The notes: generated by a model not told the origin, from the sequence alone. DNA of 64,000 bases from Mycobacterium marseillense (GCF_010731675.1 NZ_AP022584.1:1612001-1676000); one strand, 5' to 3'. Numbered from the stretch's first letter, positions 21,065 through 33,596 are shown. A program made the numbers and translations.

Positions 21065-21764
21065 TGACGCCCCTCCCAACGGCGAAACCCAACCCACGTC
21101 CTACCGGCGCCTGCGCTCACGTTGATCGCCCGAGATCAGGTGCATCGCTGGCGGTAAATCCCCCGAATCGAAGCGAAGTTTAACCGTGGTCCGGGCCATA
21201 CGTTGGCAAAACCGCCGAGACGCGACGACGCTGTTACCTCCCGGCATGGTGGCAATCGTCACACCGATCTTGGGAAAGGCAGACGTGGGTCACGGCTCCC
21301 TGGGTGATGTGGTGCCCGGGTCCGGCCGGTCGACCAGCTGATCTGTTTGGCCATCATCTTGTGCTCGGGTCAGGAATCTTCTGCGGAACCGGTAGGCGCG
21401 TCGGTCCCGCTCCCAATTCGCCGGCTCCTCAACCGGATTCACACATCGCGGCGGCCGCGTGAGAACCTTGGCCAACGGAGCCGAAACTCTGACTGGCGTG
21501 CTCGAAGTAACCGTGCCTGCCCCCTTTTCCAGGTCGGGCAGCGCGCGCAGGCTCATGTACGGGTTCGCCGGTCCCAACCATCGGCGTCGGCAGGTGACCT
21601 ACAAAGTGTCCGGAAGCCGACCGGGCGGGGTGCCTGCATCACATCGAACAGAATTGACCGGACATTCGGCCGAAATCCCGCGCGACAGGCTGGCGACGGG
21701 GCAGGATTTTGACCAGTAACCACTCAGGGCAAGGGGGCGAGTGGGTCGAGTTTTGGGGGAGTCG
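21065..21764. other. Divergent upstream region of the NRPS
   Basis: About 700 bp between the divergent uncharacterised gene and the NRPS. Short ORFs are present but none has a ribosome-binding site plus a recognisable protein. In particular I did not find an mbtH-like gene, which in GPL loci normally precedes mps1. Promoters for both flanking genes should lie here. Confidence 0.5.
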
Positions 21765-24700
21765 ATGGCGCGTGATGACCGGGCGCTACCGCTGACACGC
21801 GGACAGCTAGACATCTGGCTCTCACAGCAATCGGGCTATGCGGGCACGGAGTGGCAACTCGGCTTATTGATAAAAATCGAGGGCACGATCAACCGTGATG
21901 TCCTCGGGCAGGCCATCCGCCAGACGATGGTGGAGGCTGAGCCAGTGAGGGTCTCGTTCTTTGAGATCGATGGTCGGGTGGCCCAAAAGCCGATCGATTG
22001 CCCGCGTGTCGAGCTCGAGTTTCATGACCTGACCGGCTCACCCGATCCCGTGCAGGATGTCCGCCGGAGGGCCTCCGCCGTCCAGCGCACGCCGATGGCG
22101 CTGGACGGCCAGTTATTCAAGTTCGTTCTGTTCCAGACACAGACCGAAGAATTCTATTTGTTCGGCTGCTGCCACCACATCGTCCTAGACGGACTCGGCA
22201 TGGCGCTGGTATCCCGTCGGGTCGCAACCATCTATTCGGCAATGGTCGCTGGATCCCCCGTCCCTGACGCCTATTTCGCCTCGGCGCAGGACTTGGTTGA
22301 TCTCGAGTCGGGGTATGAAGCGTCGACCGATTATCTGGACGATGAAGCGTACTGGCGCAAGAACCTTCCGCCGGACAGCGGAGCGGATTATCGGCCGCCT
22401 CAAACCAACGTCGACCGGGACCCGTATTCGCCGTCGGCGTCAGTTCAGTTGGATCCGTCCGCCGTCGGCAGCATCCAAGGGCTGTCCAAACTGCTGCGAA
22501 TCCGTCGCTATGCGGTCACCACAGCGGCATGCGCGCTCTTGGTGCATGCATGGTCGGGAAGCGGTTCGGAGGTGGCGCTCGATTTCCCGGTCAGCCGGCG
22601 TGTGCGTCCCGAGTCGAAGACGCTCCCGGGGATGCTCGCCGGAGTTGTGCCACTGGTCTTGCAGACGTCACCGGAGACCACGGTCGCCGACTTTTGTCGG
22701 CACGTTGACGTACAGATACGAGAATTGCTGAAGCATCAGCGATTTCCGGTGCACTTGCTCGCCGATGAAGGTGGCTTTCGCGGCCTGAGACAGCCGGAGA
22801 ACAGGGTAGGCATCAATTTCATCCCGTCCCGATTGACCCTGGAGCTTGGAGGCGCTCCGGCAACCGCGACATACACCAACAACGGCCCCGCCGGCCACTT
22901 CGGCCTGTTCTTCATTGGCGCCAGTGATCAGCTGTTTCTCAGCACGGCGGGCGTCGGACAGCCCTTTTCGAGCTTTGGCGTTCCCTACCTGGCGGCACGC
23001 CTGCAGCAGGTGCTGATGGAAATGACCGCCGATCCGGAGCGGCCGATCTCGTCGATCGAAATCCTCGATGAGGATGACAACGCCCGGCTCGATGAGTGGT
23101 CGCACCGCGCGGCGTTAACCCAGCCGGTAACCACGCCGGTGTCGATTCCGGTGGTGTTCGCCGAGCACGCCGAGCGTGCCCCCGCGGCGGTAGCGGTGAC
23201 CTTCGACGGCCGCGTCATGACGTATCGGGGACTCGATGAGGGCGCGAACCGGTTGGCGCATCTTCTGGCCGGTCATGGGGTTGGCCCGGGGCAGTGTGTG
23301 GCGCTGCTTTTCCCCCGGTGCGCTGACGCGATCGTGGCGATGCTGGCGGTGCTCAAGACGGGCGCGGCGTATCTGCCGGTCGACCCGGGGCATGCGTCGG
23401 CGCGGATGAAGTTCGTTCTTGACGATGCCGCGCCCAGCGCGGTGATCACCACCGCGGACCTACGTTCGCGTCTGGACGGTTCCAATGTGCTGGTCGTCGA
23501 TGCCCACGATCCCGCCATCGAGACCCAACCCGACACCCCACTTCCGATGCCCGCACCCGAAAACGTCGCCTACATCATCTACACCTCCGGCACCACCGGC
23601 ACACCCAAAGGCGTAGCCATCACGCACCACAACGTCACTTGGCTGATCGAGGCCCTCGACGAGCGCCTGCCGCGAGGGGGGGTGTGGGCGCAGTGCTACT
23701 CCTCGGCCTTCGACTTATCGGTGTGGGATATCTGGGGTGCGTTGCTGCGGGGTAGGCGACTGCTGGTGGTGCCCGAGTCGGTGGCTGGCTCTCCGGAAGA
23801 TCTCCACGCTTTGCTGGTCGCGGAGAAGGTCAGCGTGCTGGCTCAGATTCCGTCGTCAGTGGCGCTGCTGTCACCGGAAGGGTTGGAGTCGACGGCGTTG
23901 GTGGTGGGCGGGGAAGCCTGCCCGACAGACGTGGTGGAGCGGTGGGCGACACCCGGGCGGGTGATGATCAACGCCTACGGCCCGACCGAGGCGACTGTGT
24001 GCGCGTCGATGAGTACGCCGCTGATGCCGGGACAGGGCCTGGTGCCGATCGGGTCGCCGATACCGGGGGCGGCAATGTTCGTGCTCGACAAGTGGCTGCA
24101 GCCGGTGCCGGCCGGGGTGGTCGGTGATCTTTACCTGGCCGGGCGCGGCGTGGGCCTTGGATATGTGCGGCGGGCCGGTTTGACCGCGTCACGGTTTGTG
24201 GCGTGCCCGTTCGGGGCCCCGGGGACACGGATGTATCGCACCGGTGACTTGGTGTCCTGGGGTCCCGACGGGCAGCTGCGACACCTGGGCCGCGCCGACG
24301 AGCAGGTCAAGATCCGGGGGTACCGCATCGAGCTCGGTGAAATCCAGGTGGCCCTGGCCGCTTTGGATGGGGTGGACCAGGCGGCGGTCATCGCGCGCGA
24401 GGACCGTCCCGGCAACAAGCGGCTGGTGGGTTACATCACCGGCACCGCCAACCCGACCGACGTCCGCAACGCACTGGCTGATCGGCTCCCGGCCTACATG
24501 GTCCCCGCCGCGGTGGTGGTGTTGCCGGCAATTCCCTTGACAGTCAACGGGAAACTCGACAAGCGCGCCTTGCCCGCACCCGAATTCACCGCCGGTGAGT
24601 ACCGGGCCCCGGCCGACGCGGTCGAGGAAATCCTTGCCGACATCTACGCCCAAGTCCTCGGGATGGAGCGGGTAGGTGTCGATGACTCGTTCTTCGATCT

Positions 24701-27700
24701 CGGCGGCGACAGCATCCTGTCGATGCAAGTCGTGGCCCGCGCGCGGGCGGCCGGCGTAATGTGCCGTCCGCGTGACGTTTTCGTCGAACAGACGGTGGCG
24801 CGACTTGCGCGGGTCGCAGCCGTGGCCGATGGCCAGGCCGGCGTCGTCGACGAGGGCATCGGCCCGGTGGCGGCCACCCCGATCATGCGCTGCCTGCACA
24901 GCGTCGAGGGCCCGATCGATGAGTTCAACCAGACCATGGTGGTGGATGCTCCCGCGGGCGTGACTGGGGCCGACGTGGCGGTCGTCCTGCAGGCGTTGCT
25001 CGATCGGCATGCCACGTTGCGGCTGCGCATCGACGATGACGGCGCAGAGGGCTGGTCGCTGGAGGCACCCGAAGCTGGGTCCGTGGACGCGGGCGGATGC
25101 CTGCATACCGTCGATGTGTTGTCGGATGAGGCGCTGGCACAGGCCCGGTCGCGGTTGAGCCCAGGGGCGGGACTGATGCTGAGCGCAGTGTGGGCGACCT
25201 CCACCGGCCAGCTGGCATTGATCATCCATCACCTGGCCGTGGACGGAGTTTCGTGGCGAATCCTGTTGGAAGACCTCAATATCGCCTGGGCGCAGCATCA
25301 CAGTGGCCAGCCTGTCGCATTACCCGCCGGCGGGACGTCGTTCGTGCGGTGGTCGGCGCTGCTTGCCGAGCATGCGCGCCGCGCCGAGGTCGTGGCGCAG
25401 GCCGAGACATGGCGACAGGTGGCCGCAATACCGGCCGCGCTGCCGACGGTGCAACCCGAGGTGGACACCTACGAGTCCGCGGGCCAGCAGTCGGTGTCGC
25501 TAGATGTCGAGACAACCCGTCGGCTGCTGGGTGAGGTGCCGGCGGCGTTCCACGCCGGTGTCGGTGACATATTGCTGATCTCCTTCGGGCTGGCGTTCGC
25601 GGAGTTCCTCGGCACCGGCGCGGGTGTGCCGATCGGTGTCGACGTCGAGGGCCACGGGCGCCACGAGGAGCTGGCGCCCTCAGTGGACCTGTCTCGGACG
25701 GTGGGATGGTTCACCGCCAAGTATCCGGTCGCGTTGACGGTTGGCGGCCTGTCGTGGCCGCAGGTTGTCGCCGGTGAGGCCGCACTGGGCGCTCTGATCA
25801 AAGACGCCAAGGAGCAGCTGCGTGCCCTACCAGATCCGCTGACCTACGGTCTGCTGCGGTACCTGAACGCCGAGGTCGATCTCGGCGGGTCTGACCCGAC
25901 GATCGGGTTCAACTACCTGGGCCGGCTCGGTGCGGGCACCGACCTGCCCGGTGAGTTGTGGCGGATCAACGAGGACAGCCTGTCGTTTGCGGGTGTGGCT
26001 ACGGCGGTGCCCCTTACGTTGGCGCACACGGTGGAGCTCAATGCCGGCACCATCGACACCCAGGCCGGCCCGCAGCTGCGGGCCAACTGGACTTGGGCGC
26101 CCTCGGCGCTGGACGGTGAGCAGGTCAGCCGGCTGAGCCAGTTGTGGTTCGAGGCTCTTGACGGTATCTGCGCACACGTCAAAGCCGGTGGGGGCGGGCT
26201 CACCCCGTCCGATATCGCTCCTGCCCGCCTCAGCCAGCAGCAGATCGACGAACTCTGCTCGCAGGGCGACGTCTCAGACGTGCTGCCGCTGACCCCGGTG
26301 CAGCAGGGTCTGCTGTTCCACAGCAGCTTCGCGCCCGGTCTGGACGACCTGTACACCGTGCAGCTCGGTATCACCGTCAACGGTGCCCTCGATGCGCACC
26401 GCCTGCGCGAGGCTGTGCAGACGGTCGTCAACCGGCATCCCAACCTGGTGGCCCGGTTCTGCGAAGGCTTCGGTGAGCCAATGCAGGTTATCCCTGCCAA
26501 GCCGGTGATCGCGTGGCAGGACGTTGAACTGAACCCGGTGGGCGGGGACGCCGATCGGCAGATGGAACGACTGTGTGCTGCCGAGCGCGCCGCGGTATGC
26601 GACCTGGCTGACAAGCCGACATTCCGGGCGGCGTTGATCCGCACCGCAGAAGACCAACACCGCTTGGTGCTCACCATTCACCACATCGTGGCGGATGGCT
26701 GGTCGCTGCCAATCCTGATGAAGGAGATGTTCGGCAGCTACTACGGCGAACGGCTGCCCGCGGCTCCGTCGTACCGCAGCTTTGTCACCTGGCTGGATGG
26801 GCAGGATCGCACTGTCGCACAAGGGGCTTGGCGCGACGTGATGGCGGGTTTCGAGACCCCGACGTTGATGGGTACGCCCGGCCGGGTAGGGCGCCGTGAC
26901 GTCGCATCCTTCCGGGTGTCCGCCGAGACCACAGCGGCCCTGACCGAGTTCGCCCGCTCATGCCACACCACCGTGAGCACCGTGTTGCAGGGTGCATGGG
27001 CGCAGCTGCTGATGTGGTTAACCGGTCAACATGATGTGGCGTTCGGCACCGCGGTCTCGGGTAGGCCGACCGAACTGCTCGGCTCGGAATCCATTGTGGG
27101 CCTGATGATCAACACAGTGCCGGTGCGCGCCAATGCCAGCACAGCGACCACAGTCGTCGATCTGCTGCAGCAGCTGCAGCGCGTCCACAACGACACCCTC
27201 GAGTATGAGTACCTCGCTCTCCCCGAGATCCACCGCGCCACCGGTCACGATCAGCTGTTCGACACGTTGTTCCTGTACGAGAATTATCCGATCGACGCCG
27301 GCGCCCTGTCGGGTGCCGATGACCTGGCCATCACCGACTTCACCAGCCGCGAGTACAACCACTACCCGCTGTCGGTAGTGGCGACGCCGGGCCACGAACT
27401 GAGCCTTCGCGTCGAATTCGACACGGACGCATTTGACCGTGCGGCCATCGACACGCTGATCGACCGGTTGCGGCAGGTGCTGGCGGCCATGATCGCCGAT
27501 CCCGCCCGGCGATTGTCGTCGATCGATCTGCTCGACCGCCGTGAGCACGACCGCCTCGACGAATGGGGCAATCGGGCGATGCTGGTCGAGCCGGAGATGA
27601 CCGCGATCTCGATCCCCGAATTGTTCGCCGCTCAGTTGGCGGTCCGCGCCCCGGAGGCGGTGGCGATCAGTTACGGGGATCGGTCGTGGACTTATCGCGA

Positions 27701-30700
27701 GGTGGAGGCGTCCGCTAATCGATTGGCGCACTTGCTGATTCCTCAGGGGGTCGGACCGGGTACGCGTGTGGCCCTGTTGCTTCCGCGTACCCCTGATGCG
27801 ATAGTGGCGATGCTGGCGGTGCTCAAGACCGGTGCCGCGTATGTGCCGATCGATCCGACGGTGCCCGCGGCGCGGATCGAGTTCGTGTTGGGCGACTCCG
27901 CGCCTATCGCTGTGGTCACCAACGCGGACGGTCGGTCACGGCTGGAAGGGTCCGGCCTGCTGCTGATCGACATCGACGACCCGGCGGTGACGACCCAGTC
28001 CGAGGCCGCGTTACCGGCGGTTGGGGCCGAGAACATCGCCTACATCATTTACACCTCCGGCACGACTGGGACGCCCAAAGGTGTTGCAGTGCCTCACCAC
28101 AACGTCACCCGGTTGCTGGATTCGCTGGATGCCCAGTTGACGTTGGGACAGGTGTGGACGCAGTGTCATTCGTTGGCGTTTGACTTCTCGGTGTGGGAGA
28201 TCTTCGGTTCGCTGTTGCATGGCGGACGGTTGGTGATGGTGCCCGATTCGGTGGTGCGTTCGCCAGAAGAATTGCACGCCCTGCTGGTTCGTGAACAGGT
28301 CAATGTGTTGAGCCAGACGCCGTCGGCGTTTTACGTGCTGCAGACCGCTGACGGGCTCGCGTCGAGGTTGGGGCAGCAGCTGAAGTTGCAGTCCGTGGTG
28401 TTCGGCGGCGAGGCGCTCGAACCCCAGCGTCTGGAGACGTGGCTGAACCACCACCCCGGACTGCCGCGTCTGATCAATCTGTATGGCATCACCGAGACGA
28501 CCGTGCACGCCTCGTTCCGCGAGATCGTCGACGGCGACGTCGACAGTGATGCCAGCCCCATCGGGGTGCCGTTGACCCACCTCGCCTTCTTCGTACTCGA
28601 CGGGTGGTTGCGTCGGGTGCCCGCCGGGGTGGTCGGCGAGCTGTATGTGGCCGGTGCCGGGCTGGCCGCCGGGTATATAGGCAGGGCGGGGTTGAGCTCG
28701 ACCCGGTTTGTGGCGTGCCCGTTCGGGGCGCCCGGGTCGCGCATGTACCGCACCGGGGATCTAGTGTCGTGGGGCGCCGATGGTCAGCTGTGTTACATCG
28801 GGCGTGCCGATGAGCAGGTCAAGATCCGCGGCTATCGCATCGAGCTTGGCGAGATCCAAGCGGCCCTCGCCTGTTTGGCCGGGGTCGATCATGTGGCGGT
28901 GATCGCCCGCGAAGACCGTCCCGGCGACAAGCGACTGGTGGGCTACATCACCGGAGCCGCCGACCCGGCTGAGATCCGTAGTCAATTGGGTGAACGGTTG
29001 CCGGCCTACATGGTGCCGGGCGCGATCGTCGTGCTCGAGACGCTGCCATTGACGGTCAACGGCAAACTCGACGTCCGCGCCCTGCCGGCACCCGAATACT
29101 CCGATGTCGACCACTACCGGGCTCCATCCAGCGCGGTCGAGGAAATCCTGGCCGGCATTTATGCCCAGGTATTGGGTATGCAGCGGGTCGGTATCGATGA
29201 CTCGTTCTTCGATCTGGGCGGTGACAGCATCCTGTCGATGCAAGTCGTCGCCCGCGCCCGAGCGGCCGGCGTAATGTGCCGTCCGCGTGACGTTTTCGTC
29301 GAACAGACGGTGGCGCGGCTCGCGCATATCGCCACGCTGGTCGCTGGCGACGAGAGTGACGTGGTTGACGAAGGCACCGGGCCGGTGGTGACCACCCCGA
29401 TCATGCGCTGGCTGCACGGCGTCGACGGTCCGGTCGAGCAGTTCAACCAGACGATGGTGGTGCAAGCTCCCGCGGGTGTCGCGCATGCCGATGTGGTGGT
29501 GGTCCTGCAGTCGTTGCTGGACCGGCATGCCACGCTGCGGCTGCGCGTCGACGACGACGGCGCCGGCGGCTGGCTGTTGTGGGTGTCTGAAGCCGGGACG
29601 GTAGATGCCGCCGGCTGCGTGGACACCGTCGACGCGTTGTCGGCTGAGGTGTTGGTGGCGGCCCGGTCACGCCTGGACCCGGGCACCGGGACAATGCTGC
29701 GCGCTGTGTGGGCCGAGTCGACGAACCAGTTGGCGTTGATCATTCACCACCTGTCCGTCGATGCCGTGTCGTGGCGAATCCTGTTGGAAGACCTCAACAT
29801 TGCGTGGGTCCAGCATCACAGTGGCCAGCCGGTGGCGCTGCCTGCGCCTGGGACGTCGTTTGCCCGGTGGTCGTCGCTGTTGAACGAGTACGCTCAGAGC
29901 GCAGAGGTAATGGCCCAGGCCGAGGCGTGGCGTCAGGTGGCGGCAATCCCGGCCGCGTTACCGGCGGTGCAGCCGGCAGACACCTACGTCAGCGCCGGTC
30001 AATGGTCGGTGTCGCTGGATGTCAAGACGACCCGCCAGCTGCTTGGTGAGGCCCCGGCGGCGTTTCATGCCGGGGTTCAAGACATCTTGCTGATCGCGTT
30101 CGGCCTGGCGTGGACGCAATTCTTGAGCACCAGCACCCCGATCGGCATCGATGTGGAGGGCCACGGCCGCCGGGAGGAGCTGGCCCCGCATGTCGACTTG
30201 TCGCGCACGGTGGGCTGGTTCACCACCAAGTACCCGGTGGCCCTGAAATTCGCGGGGTCGGGCGGCGGCCTGCCCTGGGGACAGGTGGTGGCGGGTGAGG
30301 ATGCACTGGGCGCTCTGATCAAGGACGCCAAGGAACAGCTGCGCGCCCTGCCCGACGGTCTGACCTACGGGCTGCTGCGCTACCTCGCCCCTGAGTTTGA
30401 TCTGGGTGGGTGCGACCCCGCGATCGGCTTCAACTACCTAGGCCGTCTGGGTGGCGCGGTCGAGCTCTCCGGTGAGTTGTGGCGGCTCAGCGAGAACAGT
30501 TTCTCGCTGGGCGGCGCCGCGGGTGCAGTGGAGATGCCGCTGGCGCATACCGTGGAGCTCAATGCCGGCACCATGGACACCGAGGCCGGCCCGCAGCTTC
30601 AGGCCAACTGGACCTGGGCGCGCTCGGCGCTCGGCGAGAAGCAAGTCAGCCGGCTCAGCGAGCTGTGGTTCGACGCGCTGACCGGCATCTGCGCGCACGT

Positions 30701-32045
30701 GCGCGGCGGTGGGGGCGGCTTGACCCCATCCGACATCGCGCCGGCCCGTCTCACCCAGCAAGACATCGACAAGCTGGGGCAGCAGTACCGGATCGGCGAT
30801 GTGTTGCCGCTGACCCCGCTGCAGCAGGGCCTGCTGTACTACACCGGCAGCGGGCAGGGCAGTGACGACTTGTATGCGGTGCAGCTCGATATCACCGTGA
30901 GTGGTGCCCTTGACCCGCAGCGTTTGCGCGAGGCGGTGCACTCCGTCGTCACCCGGCACCCGAACGTGGTGGCCAGTTTCTGCGAAGACTTGGGCGAACC
31001 GGTACAGGTGATGCCCGCCGATCCGGAGCTGGCCTGGCAGTACGTCGAGCTGAGCTCGGCAGATGCTGATGTCGAAGAACAGGTACAGCAGCTGTGTACC
31101 GCCGAACGCGTCGCGGTCTGCGATCTTGCCGGCCAGCCGCCCTTCCGCGCTGCCTTGATCCGCACCGCAGACGATCTGTATAGGTTTGTGCTCACCAACC
31201 ACCACATCGTCCTCGACGGTTGGTCGAAGCCGATCCTGCTGCAGGAAATCTTCGCCAGCTATTACGGCGTGCGGTTGCCGGCTGCCCCGTCGTATCGCAG
31301 CTTTGTCACCTGGCTATCCGAACAAGATCGAGGTGCGGCTCAAACAGCATGGCGTGAGGTCCTCAGCGGGTTCGACACTCCCAGCCTGGTCGGACCCCTT
31401 GGGCGCCCAGCGCTCGGTCTGCGCGGTACGGAGTCGTTCCAGGTGTCCGCGGAGACCACGAAGGCGTTGGGCGAGCTGGCGCGCTCGTACCGCACTACGG
31501 TCAGCACCGTCTTGCAGGCGGCGTGGGCGCTCCTGCTGACGTGGCTGACCGGCCAGCACGACGTAGTGTTCGGCACAGCGGTCTCGGGGCGGCCGAGCGA
31601 CTTGGCCGGCGCGGAATCGATGGTCGGCCTGCTGATCAACACGGTCCCGGTCCGGGCGACCATCGGCGCGGAGACGACCACCGCCAACCTGCTTGACCAG
31701 CTGCAAAGCACCTACACCAAGACCCTTGACCACCAGCACCTGGCCCTGAGCGAAATCCACCGTGTAACGGGGCACGACCAGTTATTCGACACAATGTTCG
31801 TCTACGAGAACTATCCGATGGACACCGCCGCGTTATCGGCCATCGACGAGTTGAACATCAAGAGCTTCACCAGCCGCGAATACAACCACTACCCGCTTTC
31901 GGTGCAAGCCGTGCCAGGCCACGAACTGGGTCTACGCGTCGAATTCGACATTGACGTGTTCACCGCGGCCAGAATCGAAAAGCTGGTCGAACAGTTCCGG
32001 CGCGTGCTGGTAGCCATGACCGCAGACGTGGAGGAGCAATCATGA
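21765..32045 (+). CDS. mps1: Two-module non-ribosomal peptide synthetase, GPL Mps1-like (C-A-T-E-C-A-T-E-C)
   Basis: A giant NRPS of 3426 residues from ATG 21765 (after GGGGGA). The domains by residue are C1 8-430 (HHIVLDG), A1 450-950 ([14 protein letters not shown]), T1 near Ser983 (GGDSIL), E1 1045-1475 ([10 protein letters not shown]), C2 1500-1930 (HHIVADG), A2 1950-2455, T2 near Ser2488, E2 2550-2985 ([10 protein letters not shown]) and C3 3005-3426 (HHIVLDG). By alignment to GrsA, the A1 pocket reads D-L-W-A-V-G-A-V-C, suggesting an aromatic or large hydrophobic residue. The A2 pocket reads D-F-W-S-V-G-L-V-H, a threonine-type code. With an E domain in each module the product would be D-Phe(?)-D-allo-Thr, exactly the first half of the GPL peptide. 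C1 would accept the fatty acyl chain. The protein ends directly after C3 with no module to receive it. Confidence 0.9.
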   Translation: MARDDRALPLTRGQLDIWLSQQSGYAGTEWQLGLLIKIEGTINRDVLGQAIRQTMVEAEPVRVSFFEIDGRVAQKPIDCPRVELEFHDLTGSPDPVQDVRRRASAVQRTPMALDGQLFKFVLFQTQTEEFYLFGCCHHIVLDGLGMALVSRRVATIYSAMVAGSPVPDAYFASAQDLVDLESGYEASTDYLDDEAYWRKNLPPDSGADYRPPQTNVDRDPYSPSASVQLDPSAVGSIQGLSKLLRIRRYAVTTAACALLVHAWSGSGSEVALDFPVSRRVRPESKTLPGMLAGVVPLVLQTSPETTVADFCRHVDVQIRELLKHQRFPVHLLADEGGFRGLRQPENRVGINFIPSRLTLELGGAPATATYTNNGPAGHFGLFFIGASDQLFLSTAGVGQPFSSFGVPYLAARLQQVLMEMTADPERPISSIEILDEDDNARLDEWSHRAALTQPVTTPVSIPVVFAEHAERAPAAVAVTFDGRVMTYRGLDEGANRLAHLLAGHGVGPGQCVALLFPRCADAIVAMLAVLKTGAAYLPVDPGHASARMKFVLDDAAPSAVITTADLRSRLDGSNVLVVDAHDPAIETQPDTPLPMPAPENVAYIIYTSGTTGTPKGVAITHHNVTWLIEALDERLPRGGVWAQCYSSAFDLSVWDIWGALLRGRRLLVVPESVAGSPEDLHALLVAEKVSVLAQIPSSVALLSPEGLESTALVVGGEACPTDVVERWATPGRVMINAYGPTEATVCASMSTPLMPGQGLVPIGSPIPGAAMFVLDKWLQPVPAGVVGDLYLAGRGVGLGYVRRAGLTASRFVACPFGAPGTRMYRTGDLVSWGPDGQLRHLGRADEQVKIRGYRIELGEIQVALAALDGVDQAAVIAREDRPGNKRLVGYITGTANPTDVRNALADRLPAYMVPAAVVVLPAIPLTVNGKLDKRALPAPEFTAGEYRAPADAVEEILADIYAQVLGMERVGVDDSFFDLGGDSILSMQVVARARAAGVMCRPRDVFVEQTVARLARVAAVADGQAGVVDEGIGPVAATPIMRCLHSVEGPIDEFNQTMVVDAPAGVTGADVAVVLQALLDRHATLRLRIDDDGAEGWSLEAPEAGSVDAGGCLHTVDVLSDEALAQARSRLSPGAGLMLSAVWATSTGQLALIIHHLAVDGVSWRILLEDLNIAWAQHHSGQPVALPAGGTSFVRWSALLAEHARRAEVVAQAETWRQVAAIPAALPTVQPEVDTYESAGQQSVSLDVETTRRLLGEVPAAFHAGVGDILLISFGLAFAEFLGTGAGVPIGVDVEGHGRHEELAPSVDLSRTVGWFTAKYPVALTVGGLSWPQVVAGEAALGALIKDAKEQLRALPDPLTYGLLRYLNAEVDLGGSDPTIGFNYLGRLGAGTDLPGELWRINEDSLSFAGVATAVPLTLAHTVELNAGTIDTQAGPQLRANWTWAPSALDGEQVSRLSQLWFEALDGICAHVKAGGGGLTPSDIAPARLSQQQIDELCSQGDVSDVLPLTPVQQGLLFHSSFAPGLDDLYTVQLGITVNGALDAHRLREAVQTVVNRHPNLVARFCEGFGEPMQVIPAKPVIAWQDVELNPVGGDADRQMERLCAAERAAVCDLADKPTFRAALIRTAEDQHRLVLTIHHIVADGWSLPILMKEMFGSYYGERLPAAPSYRSFVTWLDGQDRTVAQGAWRDVMAGFETPTLMGTPGRVGRRDVASFRVSAETTAALTEFARSCHTTVSTVLQGAWAQLLMWLTGQHDVAFGTAVSGRPTELLGSESIVGLMINTVPVRANASTATTVVDLLQQLQRVHNDTLEYEYLALPEIHRATGHDQLFDTLFLYENYPIDAGALSGADDLAITDFTSREYNHYPLSVVATPGHELSLRVEFDTDAFDRAAIDTLIDRLRQVLAAMIADPARRLSSIDLLDRREHDRLDEWGNRAMLVEPEMTAISIPELFAAQLAVRAPEAVAISYGDRSWTYREVEASANRLAHLLIPQGVGPGTRVALLLPRTPDAIVAMLAVLKTGAAYVPIDPTVPAARIEFVLGDSAPIAVVTNADGRSRLEGSGLLLIDIDDPAVTTQSEAALPAVGAENIAYIIYTSGTTGTPKGVAVPHHNVTRLLDSLDAQLTLGQVWTQCHSLAFDFSVWEIFGSLLHGGRLVMVPDSVVRSPEELHALLVREQVNVLSQTPSAFYVLQTADGLASRLGQQLKLQSVVFGGEALEPQRLETWLNHHPGLPRLINLYGITETTVHASFREIVDGDVDSDASPIGVPLTHLAFFVLDGWLRRVPAGVVGELYVAGAGLAAGYIGRAGLSSTRFVACPFGAPGSRMYRTGDLVSWGADGQLCYIGRADEQVKIRGYRIELGEIQAALACLAGVDHVAVIAREDRPGDKRLVGYITGAADPAEIRSQLGERLPAYMVPGAIVVLETLPLTVNGKLDVRALPAPEYSDVDHYRAPSSAVEEILAGIYAQVLGMQRVGIDDSFFDLGGDSILSMQVVARARAAGVMCRPRDVFVEQTVARLAHIATLVAGDESDVVDEGTGPVVTTPIMRWLHGVDGPVEQFNQTMVVQAPAGVAHADVVVVLQSLLDRHATLRLRVDDDGAGGWLLWVSEAGTVDAAGCVDTVDALSAEVLVAARSRLDPGTGTMLRAVWAESTNQLALIIHHLSVDAVSWRILLEDLNIAWVQHHSGQPVALPAPGTSFARWSSLLNEYAQSAEVMAQAEAWRQVAAIPAALPAVQPADTYVSAGQWSVSLDVKTTRQLLGEAPAAFHAGVQDILLIAFGLAWTQFLSTSTPIGIDVEGHGRREELAPHVDLSRTVGWFTTKYPVALKFAGSGGGLPWGQVVAGEDALGALIKDAKEQLRALPDGLTYGLLRYLAPEFDLGGCDPAIGFNYLGRLGGAVELSGELWRLSENSFSLGGAAGAVEMPLAHTVELNAGTMDTEAGPQLQANWTWARSALGEKQVSRLSELWFDALTGICAHVRGGGGGLTPSDIAPARLTQQDIDKLGQQYRIGDVLPLTPLQQGLLYYTGSGQGSDDLYAVQLDITVSGALDPQRLREAVHSVVTRHPNVVASFCEDLGEPVQVMPADPELAWQYVELSSADADVEEQVQQLCTAERVAVCDLAGQPPFRAALIRTADDLYRFVLTNHHIVLDGWSKPILLQEIFASYYGVRLPAAPSYRSFVTWLSEQDRGAAQTAWREVLSGFDTPSLVGPLGRPALGLRGTESFQVSAETTKALGELARSYRTTVSTVLQAAWALLLTWLTGQHDVVFGTAVSGRPSDLAGAESMVGLLINTVPVRATIGAETTTANLLDQLQSTYTKTLDHQHLALSEIHRVTGHDQLFDTMFVYENYPMDTAALSAIDELNIKSFTSREYNHYPLSVQAVPGHELGLRVEFDIDVFTAARIEKLVEQFRRVLVAMTADVEEQS

Positions 32046-32143
32046 CCGTCCGTGTCGGACGGCCGATTGTTGTCGATGTCCCGGTCAACCGAGGCGGGGG
32101 CCAACCAGCTACCCCGATCGCCGGGCGTTGCTCGGCAGGCTGA
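32042..32143 (+). pseudogene. Possible remnant start of the gene after mps1 (33 codons)
   Basis: The NRPS stop overlaps an ATG in the ATGA arrangement typical of translational coupling. The new frame starts [15 protein letters not shown] and runs only 33 codons to a TGA. It overlaps, antisense, the last 35 bp of the sensor kinase gene. In GPL loci mps2 follows mps1, so this looks like the 5' end of a lost partner gene. I could not match the 33 residues to any protein, so it may equally be chance. Confidence 0.35.
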
Positions 32144-33596
32144 GCCGGAACTGCGCGCCGTCCTTGTGCGGCAGGCACACCAGATCGCCGCCGTGCGCGC
32201 GGGCCAGCGCCCGCGCGATCGCCAGCCCCAGCCCAGCACCGCCGTGGTCGCGGGCGCGCCCGGCGTCCAGGCGCACCAGCCGCTCGAAGACGCGATCCCG
32301 CTCCTCCTCCGGGATGCCCGGGCCGGTGTCGGTGATGGTTACCTCCGCGGCGTCGTCGTCGGCGCGAAGGTCGACCGTGATGGCGCCGCCAGCCGGCGTG
32401 TACCGGCGGGCGTTGTCGAGCAGGTTGGACACGATCTGCGACAGGCGAGTCGCGTCAACTTGAAGCGTCAGTGACGGTAATCCGGTGCGGCACAGCGTAA
32501 TCTGCGGCGCCAGCATGGCGGCTCTGTCGACTTCGCCATCGAGGACCGCGGCCACGTCGACGTCCTCGCGCTCGAGCGCGAGCCCGGCGTCGATGCGGCT
32601 GAGGTCCAGCATGTCGGCCACGAGGCGTCCGGCGCGGCGCGCATCGGAGAACAACAGCGCCGCCCGGCGATACTGGCCGTCGTGGTGTTCGGAGGCGCTG
32701 TTGGCGAGTTGCTCGGCGGCCACCTGCATGCCGGCGATCGGGGTGCGCAGCTCGTGGGCGGCGTCGACGAGGAATCGCCGGGTCGCCGTCTCCGCGCGCT
32801 GTGCGGTGTCGGCCGCGTGTCGAGCTCGCTGCTCGGAGGTTTCCAAGGCGTCCAGCATCCCGTCGAAAGCGCTTGCGGCGCGGCCGAGTTCGGTGTCGGT
32901 GCGCTCGGGATGCAGGCGACGGCCGCGGTCCCCGGTGGTGATGGCGGTGGCCAGTGCGGTGAGCCGATCCAGCGGACGTAGCGCCGCCCGGCTCACCGCG
33001 ATCAGCAGCAGCGCCGCGATCAGCAGGGTGACCAGGCCCGCCGCGATCAACAGCCCTCGCAGTTGGTGAGTGACCTGCGTCGTCTGCGTGGTGTCGGCGA
33101 CGAGGATCACCCGGGAACCGTCGGGCAGCGGGTGCACCACGGCGGTCGCGGTGGCATCCGGCGAAGGGCCCGGCCCCGGCGGCGGAAACCCGTAGGGCGG
33201 TGGCGGATAGGGCGGCGGATACGGAGGGGGCGGCGGTGGCGGAAAGGGCGGTGGCGGCGGGTAGAAGGGTGGCGGCTCGACGGGCCCGGCAGTCAGCTCG
33301 GGGCTGATCCCGCGGTCCCCGTAGGCGGTGCCGTCGGCCGTGACGACGAGCGCGCGAATCCCGCCGCCGTTGAGTTCGGCGGCGATCCGATCGGGTGAGG
33401 TGTGCGCGGCGCTCAGCGCGTCGGCGCGCGATGTCGCGGCGAGCAGCCGGTCGTGCAGATTGTGGCGGGCGAGGACGCCCATCGTGACGTCGATGGTCAC
33501 CCCGAGCACCATCAGCAGGACGGCCAGCAACGCCAGCACCACCAGCGTCACGCGCCGTTGCAGCGACGGAGTCGGCGTCGTCGATGCGCCCGTCAT
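32109..33596 (-). CDS. Sensor histidine kinase with polyproline extracytoplasmic loop
   Basis: A HisKA/HATPase kinase of about 495 residues from ATG 33596. TM1 is at residues 15-37 and TM2 near residues 175-200, followed by a HAMP segment (ALRPLDRLTALATAI). The H-box FLVDAAHELRTPIAGM contains the phospho-accepting His. The N-box reads SQIVSNLLDNARRYTP, and the G boxes are ITDTGPGIPEEERDRVFERL and GGAGLGLAI. The periplasmic loop (residues 38-174) contains a striking proline/Tyr/Phe run at about 104-144. The start overlaps the response regulator stop (ATGA). The layout resembles TrcS/OmpR-type mycobacterial systems. The loop could sense, bind or mimic the small proline-rich proteins encoded alongside. 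It converges on the NRPS with a 63-bp gap. Confidence 0.92.
   Translation of the reverse strand: MTGASTTPTPSLQRRVTLVVLALLAVLLMVLGVTIDVTMGVLARHNLHDRLLAATSRADALSAAHTSPDRIAAELNGGGIRALVVTADGTAYGDRGISPELTAGPVEPPPFYPPPPPFPPPPPPPYPPPYPPPPYGFPPPGPGPSPDATATAVVHPLPDGSRVILVADTTQTTQVTHQLRGLLIAAGLVTLLIAALLLIAVSRAALRPLDRLTALATAITTGDRGRRLHPERTDTELGRAASAFDGMLDALETSEQRARHAADTAQRAETATRRFLVDAAHELRTPIAGMQVAAEQLANSASEHHDGQYRRAALLFSDARRAGRLVADMLDLSRIDAGLALEREDVDVAAVLDGEVDRAAMLAPQITLCRTGLPSLTLQVDATRLSQIVSNLLDNARRYTPAGGAITVDLRADDDAAEVTITDTGPGIPEEERDRVFERLVRLDAGRARDHGGAGLGLAIARALARAHGGDLVCLPHKDGAQFRLSLPSNARRSG

Noticed and set aside
20426..21067. 213-codon plus-strand frame in the AT-rich region
   Set aside because: Antisense to the protein at 20291-21064, whose start has a strong ribosome-binding site; the plus frame has none and shows no domain.
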